The notes under the pieces were generated by a model that had not been told where the DNA came from, did no database searches, and saw only the letters and a program-made list of their open reading frames with translations. A stretch of DNA of 64,000 nt from Choristoneura fumiferana. Taxonomy: Eukaryota > Arthropoda > Insecta > Lepidoptera > Tortricidae. Where the stretch lies: assembly GCF_025370935.1 (NCBI RefSeq), contig NC_133493.1, positions 13,426,923 through 13,490,922 on the forward strand, read 5' to 3'. A program made the position numbers and the translations under genes. Shown here in pieces: positions 44,032 through 55,400 of this stretch. Each line of letters opens with the position of its first letter. The stretch's first letter is position 1.

Positions 44032-44392
44032 ACGGTATTTGACTATTTTGTATATGTTTTATAAATTAAAACTTCACAATGCCTGTTATCGAATAGAGAA
44101 ACAATTTTTAAGCTACCTTTACAAATAACAAAATTATAAAGGTTTGAAAGTCAAGATTAGACAGAGAAAGACATACTTGCATGTGACGTCACACGCGAGT
44201 GTAGCGCAATACTTGCTGCATAGAGAAAGGTGTTTGAGAAAGAGACAGGTATATAGATTTTTCAAAAAATCATGATAAATCCAATTTCCAACCGATTCAA
44301 GTTTTCTCATCGCTAAACGCTGTCTGTATATCTACATTTTCATAATAATATATGTATAAGATATGGCAAATTCAGGAGTTGTCAAATACCGT
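44032..44392. mobile_element. MITE with ACGGTATTTGAC ends, copy 2
   Basis: Ends ACGGTATTTGACTATTTTG and GTTGTCAAATACCGT. It is longer than copy 1 (2645-2945) by a segment after ATTTTTCAAAAAAT. It carries GTGACGTCACAC. Confidence 0.65.
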
Positions 44393-45023
44393 TTGGTTCC
44401 CTAATTTTTCACCGAGAATATGTTTCTGAAATTATTAATTTTACAACTGTTTCATATAAAAAAAGAAAGAAGACACTCGCGCTTCATTAAATTTTCTAAA
44501 ACTGGTTTGCGATTAGCGAATAAATTATTTTTATTCTTACATATATTCACTCTTACAAAGACGCAATAACTATATTTACACAAACGCACACAAATGTGAA
44601 AACGAACGCTGACTCAACATTATGCTGAGGCGTGATGTGTTAGGATATGGACGAAAGATTTTTTTTAACTTTAAGTTTTTCTGGATTATTATAAAACAAA
44701 CCTATCCTATAGGGTTCTACAGGATAGTCTTGAAACATACCCTGAATTGCAGTTAATAAGTAATAATTAATGATTTTGCTGTGTCAACTTTTGAAACTAT
44801 CTTAACTTTCCTTGTTTGTTCTTGTAAAGCAAAAAGTTTTTTTTTCAATGCTGTTATTTATTATTATTAATGGTAAGTACATATCCATTATAATATTCAA
44901 ACCTTGTAATCGTTTTTCTTTGCTGAAGTTATCAAAAATTAAGAATAATTTACAAATTCGTAACTTTCAAATTAAAGTGAAATCAGGACGCTACAAAAAG
45001 AGTTTTTTTTTTATAATAACACA

Positions 45024-45095
45024 TGCGTCGGCCGGGAATCGAACCCGGATCAACTGCTTGGAAGGCAACTATGCTGACCATTACACCACCAACGC
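45024..45095 (-). tRNA. tRNA-Gly(UCC), copy 13
   Basis: Same 72-nt sequence, but the flanks differ from the block copies. No T-run of four or more lies immediately downstream on the minus strand; the nearest is more than 20 bases away. It may terminate inefficiently. Confidence 0.9.
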
Positions 45096-45348
45096 ATATG
45101 ATACTATTAACGAAACTCACAATCTAAAAGGTAAACTTTATTTTAACAGTTGCTTCAATCGGAGTCTCATGAATCAACTTTAGTTAGTTGAAACTAAATA
45201 ATTAGTCAATATTCATAATTTCTTTGCTCACCCGCGACTTTTGGCAAAACCGTTAATGTATTTTGACCATTGTCCATTGATTTTACAGCAAATGAACAGA
45301 TAATATGATCCCATATACACCATAAGCACCTGACTTCATTGCATTTTT

Positions 45349-45816
45349 GTTAGTTCTTTACCTCAAAAGAAAGAAAGAAAGAAAAGTTTATTTTGGCTCC
45401 AAAAAGTACCACCTAAAACTAAGACTAGAACTAGCACTAAAACTATGTTACTAGGTGACACGGCAGGATACCAAAAAGGATAATTCCTTGTAGCTTTTCA
45501 CCGGATCGCATTTCACCTCGATCGTATATTAGTGTATTTTAGTGCAAATCGAGAATCGAGAAGAGACGTCAAATTAATTAGAGTCCCAAGCAAACATCGA
45601 TCGCGTTGAAATGCGTCTAGGGTAAAATACTACACTAAAAATGAGACGCTACAGTAACAAAATTAATAATTAATTAAGTAATTAAGTATACTTATGAAAA
45701 AAGCTACGCGAAAAAGTGCTTCAAGTACAAGATTCCATTGAAATTTTATTCGTTCGAGGTGAAATGATATTCGGTGAATTGCTACAAGAAATTAATGCTT
45801 TTGAGGTAAAGACAAA
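45349..45816. mobile_element. MITE with GTTAGT ends, copy 3, interrupted
   Basis: Ends GTTAGTTCTTTACCTCAAAA and GAGGTAAAGACAAAC. A reversed copy of the CTTT-tailed repeat (about 45369-45480) sits inside the left end, between CTCAAAAG and ATAATTCCTTG. Confidence 0.65.
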
Positions 45817-45944
45817 CAAATGGATAAATTACGTAGGATTATTTTGCACTCGTTTAATTAAAGCTTAAGCTCAAAGTAATTAAGTTTGATTACTTCGCGA
45901 TCCTTAATTGCCAGGTAATTAATCTTAATTGCTAAGAAAAAGTG

Positions 45945-46016
45945 TGCGTCGGCCGGGAATCGAACCCGGATCAACTGCTTGGAAGGCAACTATGCTGACC
46001 ATTACACCACCAACGC
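45945..46016 (-). tRNA. tRNA-Gly(UCC), copy 14
   Basis: Same 72-nt sequence with a T5 run downstream (minus sense CACTTTTTCTTAGC). It is part of the inverted duplicate of 35108-35390. Confidence 0.95.
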
Positions 46017-46089
46017 ATCTGTATTCGTTGACGTATTTCAGCATCATTAATTTGACTCAATTCTTATTATTTGTTCAGCTGAAATTTTC

Positions 46090-46290
46090 ATTCATTATCA
46101 TTTTCATCATTTACGTCCCACTGCAGAGCACCCTCCTCTCGAAATGAGAGGGCTTGGGTCACAGTTCCCACGCAGGCCCAGTGGGGATCGGGAACTTTAC
46201 ATACACCTTTAAATTCTCAAGATTTCACTGTTTTTCTTCACCGCAAAGCTCTAGGTAAATTTGAAATGTAATTTTACATAAGTACCTTGT
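46090..46290 (-). repeat. SINE fragment
   Basis: CATTTACGTCCCACTGCAGA, GAGAGGGCTTGGGTCACAGT and ACCGCAAAGCTCTAGGTAAA. A partial minus-strand copy of the 2131-2370 family. Confidence 0.6.
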
Positions 46291-46309
46291 TCTTATTTTT
46301 GAAACAAAG

Positions 46310-46905
46310 AATCGGCCAAGTGCGAGTCGGGCTTGCGCACGAAGAGTTCCGTACCATCTATACAATATTCATTAGGCATTAGCAAAAAAACGGCAAAAAA
46401 TCACATATACGTTTGTTGTATGGCAGCCCCCTTAAATGTTTATTTTATCCTGTTTTTAGTCTTTGTTGTTATAGCGGCCACAGTCATACATAATCTATGA
46501 AAATTTCACTGTCTAACTATCACGGTTCATGAGATAAAGTCTGTTTACAGACGGACGGACAGACGGACAGTGAAGTCTTAGTTATAGGGTTTCCATTTTT
46601 ACCGTTTGGGTACAATTGGGTAAAATCGAATTGCCGCTTTTGTGAGAAGCTTTTATTTAACTTGCTATGTATGTATATTATGTATATGTACGGGTCAAAT
46701 CTTGCAACTGAATTTTGATCCACTGCCAGTGGTCAGTTTGCTTCAAAATTTGGCAAAGGTAATAAGTAAATCTGGTGCCGCTAGGTGCAATGATCTGGCA
46801 GTGACATCCTGGTAGTCCGGCCAGGATCGTCTCTGCACGAAGCAACTCCTCAATGGTTAATGGCATCGATTTGAAATTTGGTTCGGAAAATATTGTTTAG
46901 ACGAC
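46310..46905. repeat. Dispersed-repeat remnants
   Basis: First a TGCGAGTCGGGCTTGCGC / GTTCCGTACC piece with AGACGGACGGACAGACGG (46310-46620). Then AGTGACATCCTGGTAGTCCG with CAACTCCTCAATGGTTAATG (46685-46870), which recurs at 52140-52245. No gene. Confidence 0.5.
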
Positions 46906-47329
46906 AATACAATTAATGTCAACAAAAAGTACAGACAGCAAAAATGAGCTTGTTTTAAAAATGATATTTTTAACAAGAACTGATTCAAGTTATTACAGGC
47001 CATAACCAAATGTATGATTTTAATGCATTTGATGCACATACATTATGCATAGAACCGACTGGCTTGTATTGAATTTGGATCGGTTGACGCATTGCAGCCC
47101 GAACCGCTGCCAGAATGCAAGCAATTAATATGTTGCAGTGTTTGTGAGAACCCAGATATAGTTTAATAAACATATTATAATTTATAATAATATACAATTT
47201 TCTTCTGTGACAACAAAATATCAATGTCACAGCTTAATTAGTAGTCTTGGGAACAATATACAAACAAGTGACAATGAATTAAAAAAACAAAACAATAATA
47301 GTAGTTACTACGCAATGTTATATATAACT
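46906..47329. other. Stretch without recognised features
   Basis: No coding, RNA or repeat signal that I can name. Confidence 0.4.
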
Positions 47330-47555
47330 AGCTTTTGCCTGCGGCTTCGTCCGCATGGAATACGGTTATCGCTCGCTGTTCCCTCGGGAACTGTTCATTT
47401 TTCCGGCATAAAAAGTAGCCTATGTCACTCTCTGGCTCATACTATCTCAATGCCAAAAATCACGTCGATCCGTCGCTCCGTTCCGACGTGTAAGCCGGAC
47501 AAGCATACAAACACACAAACACATACTTTCGCATTTATAATATTAGTATGAATGA
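47330..47555 (-). repeat. Dispersed repeat (GCTTCGCCCGCG family)
   Basis: CTAGCTTTTGCCTGCGGCTT, TGTTCCCTCGGGAACTG, CCGTCGCTCCGTTCCGACGT and a TTATAATATTAGTA end. Same family and orientation as 28803-29025. Confidence 0.65.
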
Positions 47556-47561
47556 GTAACA

Positions 47562-47725
47562 CGCGTGACATAGTCACGTTGAAATATCGTGTGACAAAAA
47601 AACGTTCATTACAGGACCGTGACGTGTCACAAATATCAGGCAGTGACACGAGTAACAGGCGTGACAAAGTCACGATGACTTTTCACTGTGACTTTTTTGG
47701 AACGGGATCGTCAGTCACTGATATC
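47562..47725. repeat. Dense GTGAC/GTCAC cluster
   Basis: Ten GTGAC or GTCAC words in about 150 bp, including GTGACATAGTCAC, GTGACGTGTCAC and GTGACAAAGTCAC, each an inverted pair. Function unknown. Confidence 0.5.
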
Positions 47726-47850
47726 AAAATGTAACGCTTTTCCCCACGTCTAGATTGATTGACAGAACTGACGCCAGAATTTAGCATGTTACCAATGTAC
47801 CTTTTGGATCTCAGGGTCGAAAGCTCGCAAGAGCAAGAGCATGGCTCGAA

Positions 47851-47960
47851 AGCGCCTCGAGCGGAACGTGTGCGATGTTCGTGTTTCCATATAAATTGAG
47901 ATTTTAACGCGAACGCGATCGAGACGTATTTTGTAACCGAAAACTTACACTAAGGGTACT
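47851..47960. repeat. Half copy of the 52555-52746 foldback
   Basis: GTTCGTGTTTCCATATAAAT, ACGCGAACGCGATCGAGACG and ACCGAAAACTTACACTAAGG match one arm of the foldback at 52555-52746. Confidence 0.65.
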
Positions 47961-48477
47961 GGTGTTGGAGGCCAAGACTTTAGGTCACTGCGCCCTGATA
48001 GGTAGTATAATGTCATAGGTTTTAATCAAAGTCGTTTCGATTGTCCCACAACTCACCAACTGTACCGGCATTATTATAAATAGTAACTTTGCAGCGAAAA
48101 GCTTTATGACATAAAACGCGATATCACTAGAGCCACACCATCGCCCGAATAGATTTATCGACTATATACCGCACTGCGACACCTGCACTAGTGTTGTTCT
48201 AGTACTTTGATTGTAAGATTTTGTCAGAATATCGATAATACCTACAAGGTCATGTATCTAATAGGTATATTTCGTGAGATTAAAACAATAAAACGAGCTT
48301 ATCAGTCTCACAAAGGGCCGGCAACGTATCTGCAGTGACAACCCCTCGTGTTGACAGGTGTCCATGGGCGGCGGTGATTGCTTCCCAAAAGGTGACTCGC
48401 ATGCTCCTTTGCCCCTCTTAATAAATATATATGTGCAAGTCGTGCTAAAAATTATTGTGGTAAACGAACAATTTTTT

Positions 48478-48750
48478 GCAGGTGGTAGGACCTTGTGCAA
48501 GGTCCGCCCGGATTGCTACCACCATCTTGCTCGCTAATCCTGCCGTGAAACAGCAGTGCTTGCACTGTTATGTTTCGGCGTGGAGAGTAAGACAGCCGGT
48601 GAAATTACTGGCACTTGAGGTATCCCATCTTAGGCCTCCAGGTTGGCAACGCATCTGCAATCCCCTTGATGTTGCAGGTGCCTACAGGCGGTGGTGATCT
48701 CTTACCATCAGGAGACCCGCTTGCTCGTTTGCCACCCAGTCGAAAAAAAA
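48478..48750 (+). repeat. Dispersed 3' end (ACGAGCAAGTGGGTCTCC family)
   Basis: GCAGGTGGTAGGACCTTGTG, TGTTTCGGCGTGGAGAGTAA and TCAGGAGACCCGCTTGCTCG, then an A tail. The most complete sense copy. Confidence 0.7.
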
Positions 48751-49344
48751 AATAACCTAACCATAAAAAATCATTTTTAATATAAGCTTTTTTTTCTGAC
48801 TGTACTTTTTGTTGACTGTACTTGCATTGTCACCCAAACTTCATTTGTATACCAAATTTCAAGTCGATGCTATTAACGGTTGAAGAGTTCCGTCCTGCGG
48901 AGACGATCCTGGCTATACTACCAGGATGTCGCTACTAGATTATTGTATTGTCACACGATTTACATAAGTATTCCAAATTTCAAACCAATCTGAGTACTGG
49001 AAGTTGGTTAAATTTAACTTGCAAGATTTGATTACAGACAGACAGACAGACCGAACGGGACAGGTGAAACTAAATAAAAGCTTGTAAAAAAACACGTCGT
49101 TGTGGTACACCATGAAGACTGCCTCGTCCCTACGGTTCACTTGGCGCGACCATAATGCCGGTTGTCACCGCGAGCTCTTTTTACGACCCGCCCATAGTTT
49201 TAATACTGACAAATAACACCTCAATACATGGGAAAATTGCCCAATAAAGTGGAAAAACTAAATAACTGTAGTTCCCACGCAACCCAGTGTGGATTGGGAA
49301 CTTCACATACACCATGAAACTGCCGTGAGACTCATTCATATTAA

Positions 49345-50209
49345 CCCTTTGACCATTATTTTTTTAAAGCAATGAATCGAGAACTTTAACGATACGCACA
49401 GCATGAATGTTTTTTTTTATGATTTTTGAGAAAGAGAAATGTATATATTATTGCAGGGTTTCCGAATTATGAGACGGCAATATGTTTGCCGCTATCAGCC
49501 AAGGGCATTAAGTGACAAGACCGTCATGTCAGTTTGCCGGGGGAACTACGGGTGGCACGACGTATCTAAAATAAATAAATTAAAAACCAATAGATGATAA
49601 GAAATAATTAAAACCTTTATTTAACTTAAAACTGAACGAACGAACAATCAACACTTTTTTTGCGAGATTTTTTTACTTCCGTTGTCATTTCTAACTAACA
49701 CGGCTAATTCAGCAATAAAGGTAAAAGGCAAATTTGAAGTATTGAATTAAGCTATTGCTCCATATATAAATCAATAACAATTGTAGCCTAACCCACCCTT
49801 TCCTTTAATAAACACCAGACACTTAACGGATAGTGGCAAATATATTGCCGTCTTCATTTTTTAAAATTATCAAATAACAGATTTTTTTTCTTTAAACTTT
49901 ATATCGCCAATCTTGTCTCTGAAAGTAGAGAATTGTGACTATCGGATAAATCCAGCAAACAAAATTTTATTTACAAACATTTTTGTTCAATTGTAAGGAA
50001 TAGTTAAAAATCTAAGTTCAGGCCTAAGAATCATCATTTAACATGGGTTGGAATAACGTTTATCTGCTATTCTTTTTTTCGTAAATTGGTACGAGTATGT
50101 TCTCTTATGCGAACCAAAAGTTATATTAACTAACAACACGTTCATTGAGAAAAAAATAAAATATCTGAGTCGTATGACGGCAAATATCTTGCCGTTACCC
50201 ACTAAAGGG
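49345..50209. mobile_element. piggyBac-type non-autonomous element
   Basis: TTAA lies on both sides (49341-49344 and 50210-50213). The ends read CCCTTTGACC at the left and ACTAAAGGG at the right, so CCCTTT is inverted-terminal. TTAA duplication with CCCTTT ends is the piggyBac pattern. Inside are three versions of a palindromic GGCAAATAT-TTGCC motif (near 49472, 49831 and 50177). No transposase ORF, and only the first few terminal bases match. Confidence 0.55.
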
Positions 50210-50814
50210 TTAAATGATATTGTGTAACGGATAACTCTCATCTTAAATCGAGTTTAGCTCTACTTGTTTCAGGCGGGTTCATATCGGCTCACATACTTAT
50301 TGAAAGTCCGAATGTAATGTTTCTCAGAATGATCGTTTGTCATAACTCTTTTTTCTCAGAATCCATAAATTTTTCAGAATTGTTATAAAACAAAACCTAA
50401 CTTAAACTATAGTCTTCTATAGGTGACCATTTAAAAAAAAAACAGAAAAATGTAAGGTTTAAGTGGGTTTTTTTTTTATGACAAACGATGATTCGGACAA
50501 AAATTACGGTATGACTTGCGAAGAGTATGCGAACTTTGGCGTTCCCGTTTCAGGCTAATTCGTAGCCCTTCTTCCTAGGAGCAAAGCAGACTCAGCGGCT
50601 GTTGCAACACGCGCACTTAGCCCGAAACATGTCGAGCTATACTCGATTTAAGACGTGAGTTATTCAGTACAATAACATTTAATATTTCACATACACCATT
50701 AAATTTCTTCCATATTCTTCCACAGAGTTTGGTTTATCAAGCAACAAAGATACATTCGAAGAAATAATAACCTAACTTAGAATAGTTGACAAATCCTCGA
50801 CATTGATATTTCCA

Positions 50815-51040
50815 AGTTCAATATCTCAACTAACCAACAAAAAGTTTGAAGAACCCCGACTTTGTCACTTCAAAGTTCAATAACAGATTAAAACCGATTT
50901 TGATGAAACATATCTAGAAAACCTGATTTCAAATGAAAAAAATCCGCTCCTCCCGCTTAAGAGCTACGATGCCACAGACAGGCAGACAGACACGCATAGC
51001 GGTCAAACTTATAACACCCCTCTTTTTGCGTTGGGAGTAA
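50815..51040 (+). repeat. Dispersed repeat (CTGAACCGATTTTGAT family), left member of an inverted pair
   Basis: AACTAACCAACAAAAAGTTT to CCCCTCTTTTTGCGTTGGG. Faces the inverted copy at 51165-51385. Confidence 0.65.
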
Positions 51041-51164
51041 AAAAATGGTTGACGCTTTTACGTTAAAAAAATTGGAGGTATCGAAATTGGTCCATCCGTA
51101 TGAGAGCTATGATACCAGAGACAAACAGACAGACACTAACGTCAAACTGACAACACCCCTCTTT

Positions 51165-51385
51165 TTTACCGTCGACGCAAAAAGAGGGGTTATAAGTTGA
51201 CCGCTATGTGTGGCACCGCAGCTCTTAAACGGGTGAACCGATTTGAATGCAGTTTATTTTTATTTGAAAGCAGATTTTCTAGCAATGGTTCTTAGGCATG
51301 TTTTATCAAAATCGGTTCAGACGTTTTTGGGATATTGAACTTTGAAGTGACAAAGTCGGAGGTTTTCCAACTTTTTGTTTCCTTA
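51165..51385 (-). repeat. Dispersed repeat (CTGAACCGATTTTGAT family), right member of an inverted pair
   Basis: GTCGACGCAAAAAGAGGGG to GGTTTTCCAACTTTTTGTTT, the reverse complement of the copy at 50815-51040. Confidence 0.65.
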
Positions 51386-51499
51386 TAAATTGGCTTCCTT
51401 ATTTCCGTGCTTGTGGTATGCTATATAAGCCAAATGTGTTGGCAGGGTTCTCTATAGTTTGTTTATTTTCGAATGTATCGTTTTCTAGAATTTTCATTT

Positions 51500-51710
51500 G
51501 CCATAAAGTAATTTATTTCTGAAATAGTAATTTCTTCAGAGTTAATATTAAACAAACCTAACCTAACCTACTGCATTATATATGATGACATTAAAAAATA
51601 ATCTTGAAAACAGCACGGTTCTATATATTTTATGGCAAACGTTGGTATGGCAATGGAATTCGGGCAAATGAAATTCGGGCAAGTAAGGGTAAACGGAATG
51701 TCAGCCATGG
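51500..51710. repeat. Dispersed repeat, partner of 39740-39990
   Basis: CAAACCTAACCTAACCTACT, TATATTTTATGGCAAACGTT and AATTCGGGCAAGTAAGGGTA are inverted relative to 39740-39990. Confidence 0.6.
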
Positions 51711-51949
51711 AACTTTGGTACAGTATGCTTAGACACGAAGTCTAATATCCAATGACACATGTCAAACGTACTAGGGTTAGATGAACTGGCAGAACTGTCT
51801 CCCAATGACGATAGATGGATAATTTACGTGATTGTCATTTGAGAGAGTGCCCTGTAAAAGAATATGCAAGAATTTTACCAGCCTTTTTTTTGCAACTGAA
51901 CATGACCCACTTCTGGTAGTCAGATTGACATAAAATTTAGTATGCTACT

Positions 51950-52135
51950 GTAAATGCATGTTTGGGCTTCACAGAAAACCAGCGTTACTGCACATAATGT
52001 GCGGCAACACATGCTGAGTGGAAAACCTTTTTGGTATCCTGCCGTGTCACCAAGTAACATAGTTTTAGTGCTAGTTTTAGTCTTAGTTTTAGGTGGTGCT
52101 TATGGAGCCAAAATAAACCTTTCTTTCTTTCTCTA
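51950..52135 (+). repeat. Dispersed repeat with CTTT tail, copy 3
   Basis: ACATAATGTGCGGCAACACA, GGTATCCTGCCGTGTCACC and AATAAACCTTTCTTTCTTTC. Confidence 0.7.
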
Positions 52136-52554
52136 AATCTGGTGACAATACGATAATCTGGTAGTGACATCCTGGTAGTCCGACCAGGATCGTCAAGAAC
52201 TCCTCAATGGTTAATGGCATCGACTTGAAATTTTGTACAGTCAAGTGCAAAGATATCGACACGGCCAAAATTACAAAAAAATGTACAAGTATAAACGACT
52301 TTACGCACTTAATGGTAAGGTCGTGTATACATATTTTTTAACTTTGACTGTGTCGATATTTTTGCACTTGACTGTACAGAAATGTAAATTACGAGTAGCC
52401 AGAATGCGAGTAAGAGGACAATAAAAAAATGTACAGTTACAAAATGCTTGTATCAAAAATGTCATAGCTTTTTCTATCCTCTTCCTATACCGTGTGTTAT
52501 AAAGAATTGGTGAAAACGATTGTCATTCGGAGTGCGATAATCAATAACACAGCA

Positions 52555-52746
52555 GTGCCCTTAGTGTAAGTTTTCGGTTACAAAATACGTCTCGATCGCG
52601 TTCGCGTTAAAATCTCAATTTGTATGGAAACACGAACATCGCAAACGTTCCGCTAGAGGCGCTGTTCGTGTTTCCATACAAATTGAGATTTTAACGCGAA
52701 CGCGATCGAGACGTATTTTGTAACCGAAAACTTACACTATGGGCAC
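52555..52746. mobile_element. Foldback element with 84-bp arms
   Basis: GTGCCCTTAGTGTAAGTTTT at the left pairs with the complement ending at 52746. The arms (52555-52638 and 52663-52746) are nearly identical, with a 24-bp loop. A single-arm relative is at 47851-47960. Confidence 0.85.
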
Positions 52747-52749
52747 AGG

Positions 52750-54690
52750 TAAGACAGAGGTCAGTCGGTGGTTAGTTTAAAATTAAATAAAAATCTAGAC
52801 CTCTCAGTCACAATACAAACCTTAGGAATAAAGCTTTAAATTCAATAAAAAACGTTATAATTACTTTTATTCAGCATCCTAAAACAATTGCGCCTCGTTT
52901 CGTATTAAGTTACGTGAAAACAAAAGACCATTTTATAACAGTTTATTTCATATTGATACAGGCTGCTGTTAAAAATTGGTGAATTTGGTTTCGATTGTTT
53001 AGCATTCAAATTAATTTGTACCATTGTTACGATTGATCGAAGAACAATAAAACAAAAGAATGGTATTAGGGTTTCATGACTCAGTTGACAAAAAAAAACA
53101 TTTATAGGATTACTTTGTTGTCGTTTCGTTCCGTCCGTTTTTTTACAGGAACGCGTGGACTAACTGAAATTAATATTAAGAGCGTTTATGCCGGCTGAGC
53201 TGGCAACGTTGCATTTTTGTTAGTTTTTCTCGATTATTCCATAAAAATTTAATGAAAATTAATAGTGTTGTCTGATAGAACACTTCTTAATATATAAGTT
53301 AATGTGTCTACTCTAATAATTATTCGTGATAGACTTTTATATTCCTTGAAAACGATTAATGTTTATGACCGGTTTTTAAAGAAAATAAAAGTTTTTATTA
53401 AAAGAGTTTTAGTTAATTTTATTCCTATTGTACTGACATCGCTCGCGGTTCCCAAGATCGTATGCCTCCTTAAAACAAATTTGATGTACCAGGGTCACAT
53501 AAAAATAAAGGTGCTCCGACGTCTACTAGATTACCCGGAGTGAGATAGCTATGTCACCTCGCATGCGCATTACGCAAATGCGGGACAGAGACAAATATTG
53601 AGTTATGCGCTCCCCCGGGGCTCACAAATTGACTGGAATGGAGCATCCGCGATATTTTATTCTATTTTCTTGTAAAATAGCAGGGTATTAAGGTTTTCTG
53701 AGGTTTTCTTGTGAAATGTTGGAACGAAATGCATTTTCTTTGGTCTCGTTTCGTTAGCGAGACGCTGTTTTGATATGATGTTATTAGGGATTCAGATTTG
53801 TCTATTCTTTTGTGAAGTTGGAATGACATTTGTCTGTGCCTGTAATTGTTTGTAGCGAAATGATCACATTATGGCGTTTTTTGTATTTTAAGGTTCTGTA
53901 CTTACCCCAATAGTTAATCACGGAATTCTTATAGTAGGTGCCTGTCTGTCTGTGTTTGTCCGTATGTCACAGCCAATTTAATCATAAACTACTGAATCGA
54001 TAACCCAATCTTTATTTTCATAATTTCGATTGACATTAAGTAATGTAGTTCGACAAAAGACAAATGATTACTTAATAAATGAATTATATTTAGGCGTGAC
54101 GTCTTCAGTCTAAAGTTCGTTACATAAGAGCCAATATATAAAAAAACCGTTTAGCTTAGCTGGGATGATGATTATGATGATGATAATAAAAACATCGCGA
54201 GGGAATTGGCTTGCATCTGCGAAGCAATTCAACGTTCTGACCAGAGCCCGCGTTACAAACCCAAACCCTCTCATTGTAAGAGGAGGCATTGTCCATCATT
54301 GAGACGAATATAAACTTAGTACTTATGTAGGTATTGTGCGATCTGTGCTCTGAGTAATTTAACACATACAAAATAATAATTCAGTCACAATAAAAGCCAT
54401 AATAATCCGTGATTTATTCCACTCAATTAATCGCACTAGTCTACAAATCATTCGGTCCCGACTGATTCAATCAGATTGAAGGATTAATTCACATTCACTT
54501 GTACCGGGCCTTTATCCGGCACAGGTCGGATTAAACCGGGTGTAGCCGGATATAACCGGAATTTCAATGCATTCCGTATTTCGAGGCTTCAGGTAGCCTA
54601 GTCTTTAGCCTTTGCCTCCGGTTTCGCTCGTGCCATTAGGTTTGGCAGAATTATCGGAACTTTTATAAGATCCCATAGAAATCCCCGAAA
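52750..54690. other. Stretch with few recognised features
   Basis: AT-rich. A diverged SINE piece lies at about 54170-54310 (GCAATTCAACGTTCTGACC, CAAACCCTCTCATTGTAAGA). The frame at 53304-53543 shows no domain. No gene supported. Confidence 0.4.
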
Positions 54691-54693
54691 CTT

Positions 54694-54830
54694 ATGTATG
54701 TATGTATGTAAACTCTTTATTGTACAAAATAAGTAAACAAACACAATTGACAAACAATGAAATACATGTACAAAGGTGAAATAATTCGTTTAAGGGATCT
54801 CTACCAGTCAACCTTTGAAGGGATGAGAGG
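54694..54830 (-). repeat. LINE/SINE 3' fragment
   Basis: TATGTATGTAAACTCTTTAT and AAACAAACACAATTGACAAA match 10722-10800. GGGATCTCTACCAGTCAACC also occurs near 25027. Confidence 0.55.
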
Positions 54831-54984
54831 AGCATTCAGTCAGGGTCAGATAAAAAGTGAGGTACATCGTTGCAGCTACTGCAACTAATGTTGTTGAGCA
54901 AAATACATGGAAATTAGCGCCCTGGAAGGTCGATGAAATCATGGCTGTGGAATATTAGGGAGTGGACCGGGATCAAGACCGAAG

Positions 54985-55400
54985 GGTGTGTTGCCAGTAA
55001 TAACATCTAAGACTACTCGTAAAGGCCTTATTAATAGGCTCAGAGTTCTTCAGCGAGCTGGCGAGTTCTATGCTCAGGGATTCTCTACGCCGTGTCTATA
55101 TACGGGATCGTGTCTACGCAGAGTCTACGGGATCGAACCAGAAAGCAAGAGATACGTAGATGAAGTGGCAATGGCCAGGAGATAAGAGATAAGAGTTATA
55201 GCATGGAGCACTGATGGCCGTTGGGGCCAAAAAGTTCTCGAATGGAGATCGCGGATCGGCAAGCGCAGCGTAGAACGTCCAGCAACGAAATGGACGGATG
55301 ACCTGGTTAAAGCCGCGGCTTCGTGGTGGATGCAGGCCGCTTCCAATCGAAGCAACATGGTCTATGGGGAAGGCCTATGTCCTACAGTGGATGATCAGCA
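54985..55400 (+). pseudogene. RTE-type LINE, C-terminal ORF remnant
   Basis: Frames broken by several indels give RYVDEVAMARR at about 55150, then STDGRWGQKVLEWRSRIGKR, SVERPATKWTDDLVKAAASW and WMQAASNRSNM. Colinear with the fragments at 10904-11191 and 25320-25545, but longer at its 5' side. Confidence 0.7.

Noticed and set aside
44812..45183. 123-residue frame overlapping tRNA-Gly copy 13
   Set aside because: Same artefact: the central peptide is the tRNA gene read as protein.
53304..53543. 79-residue frame
   Set aside because: Composition and context give no support for a real gene; no domain, no splice signals.
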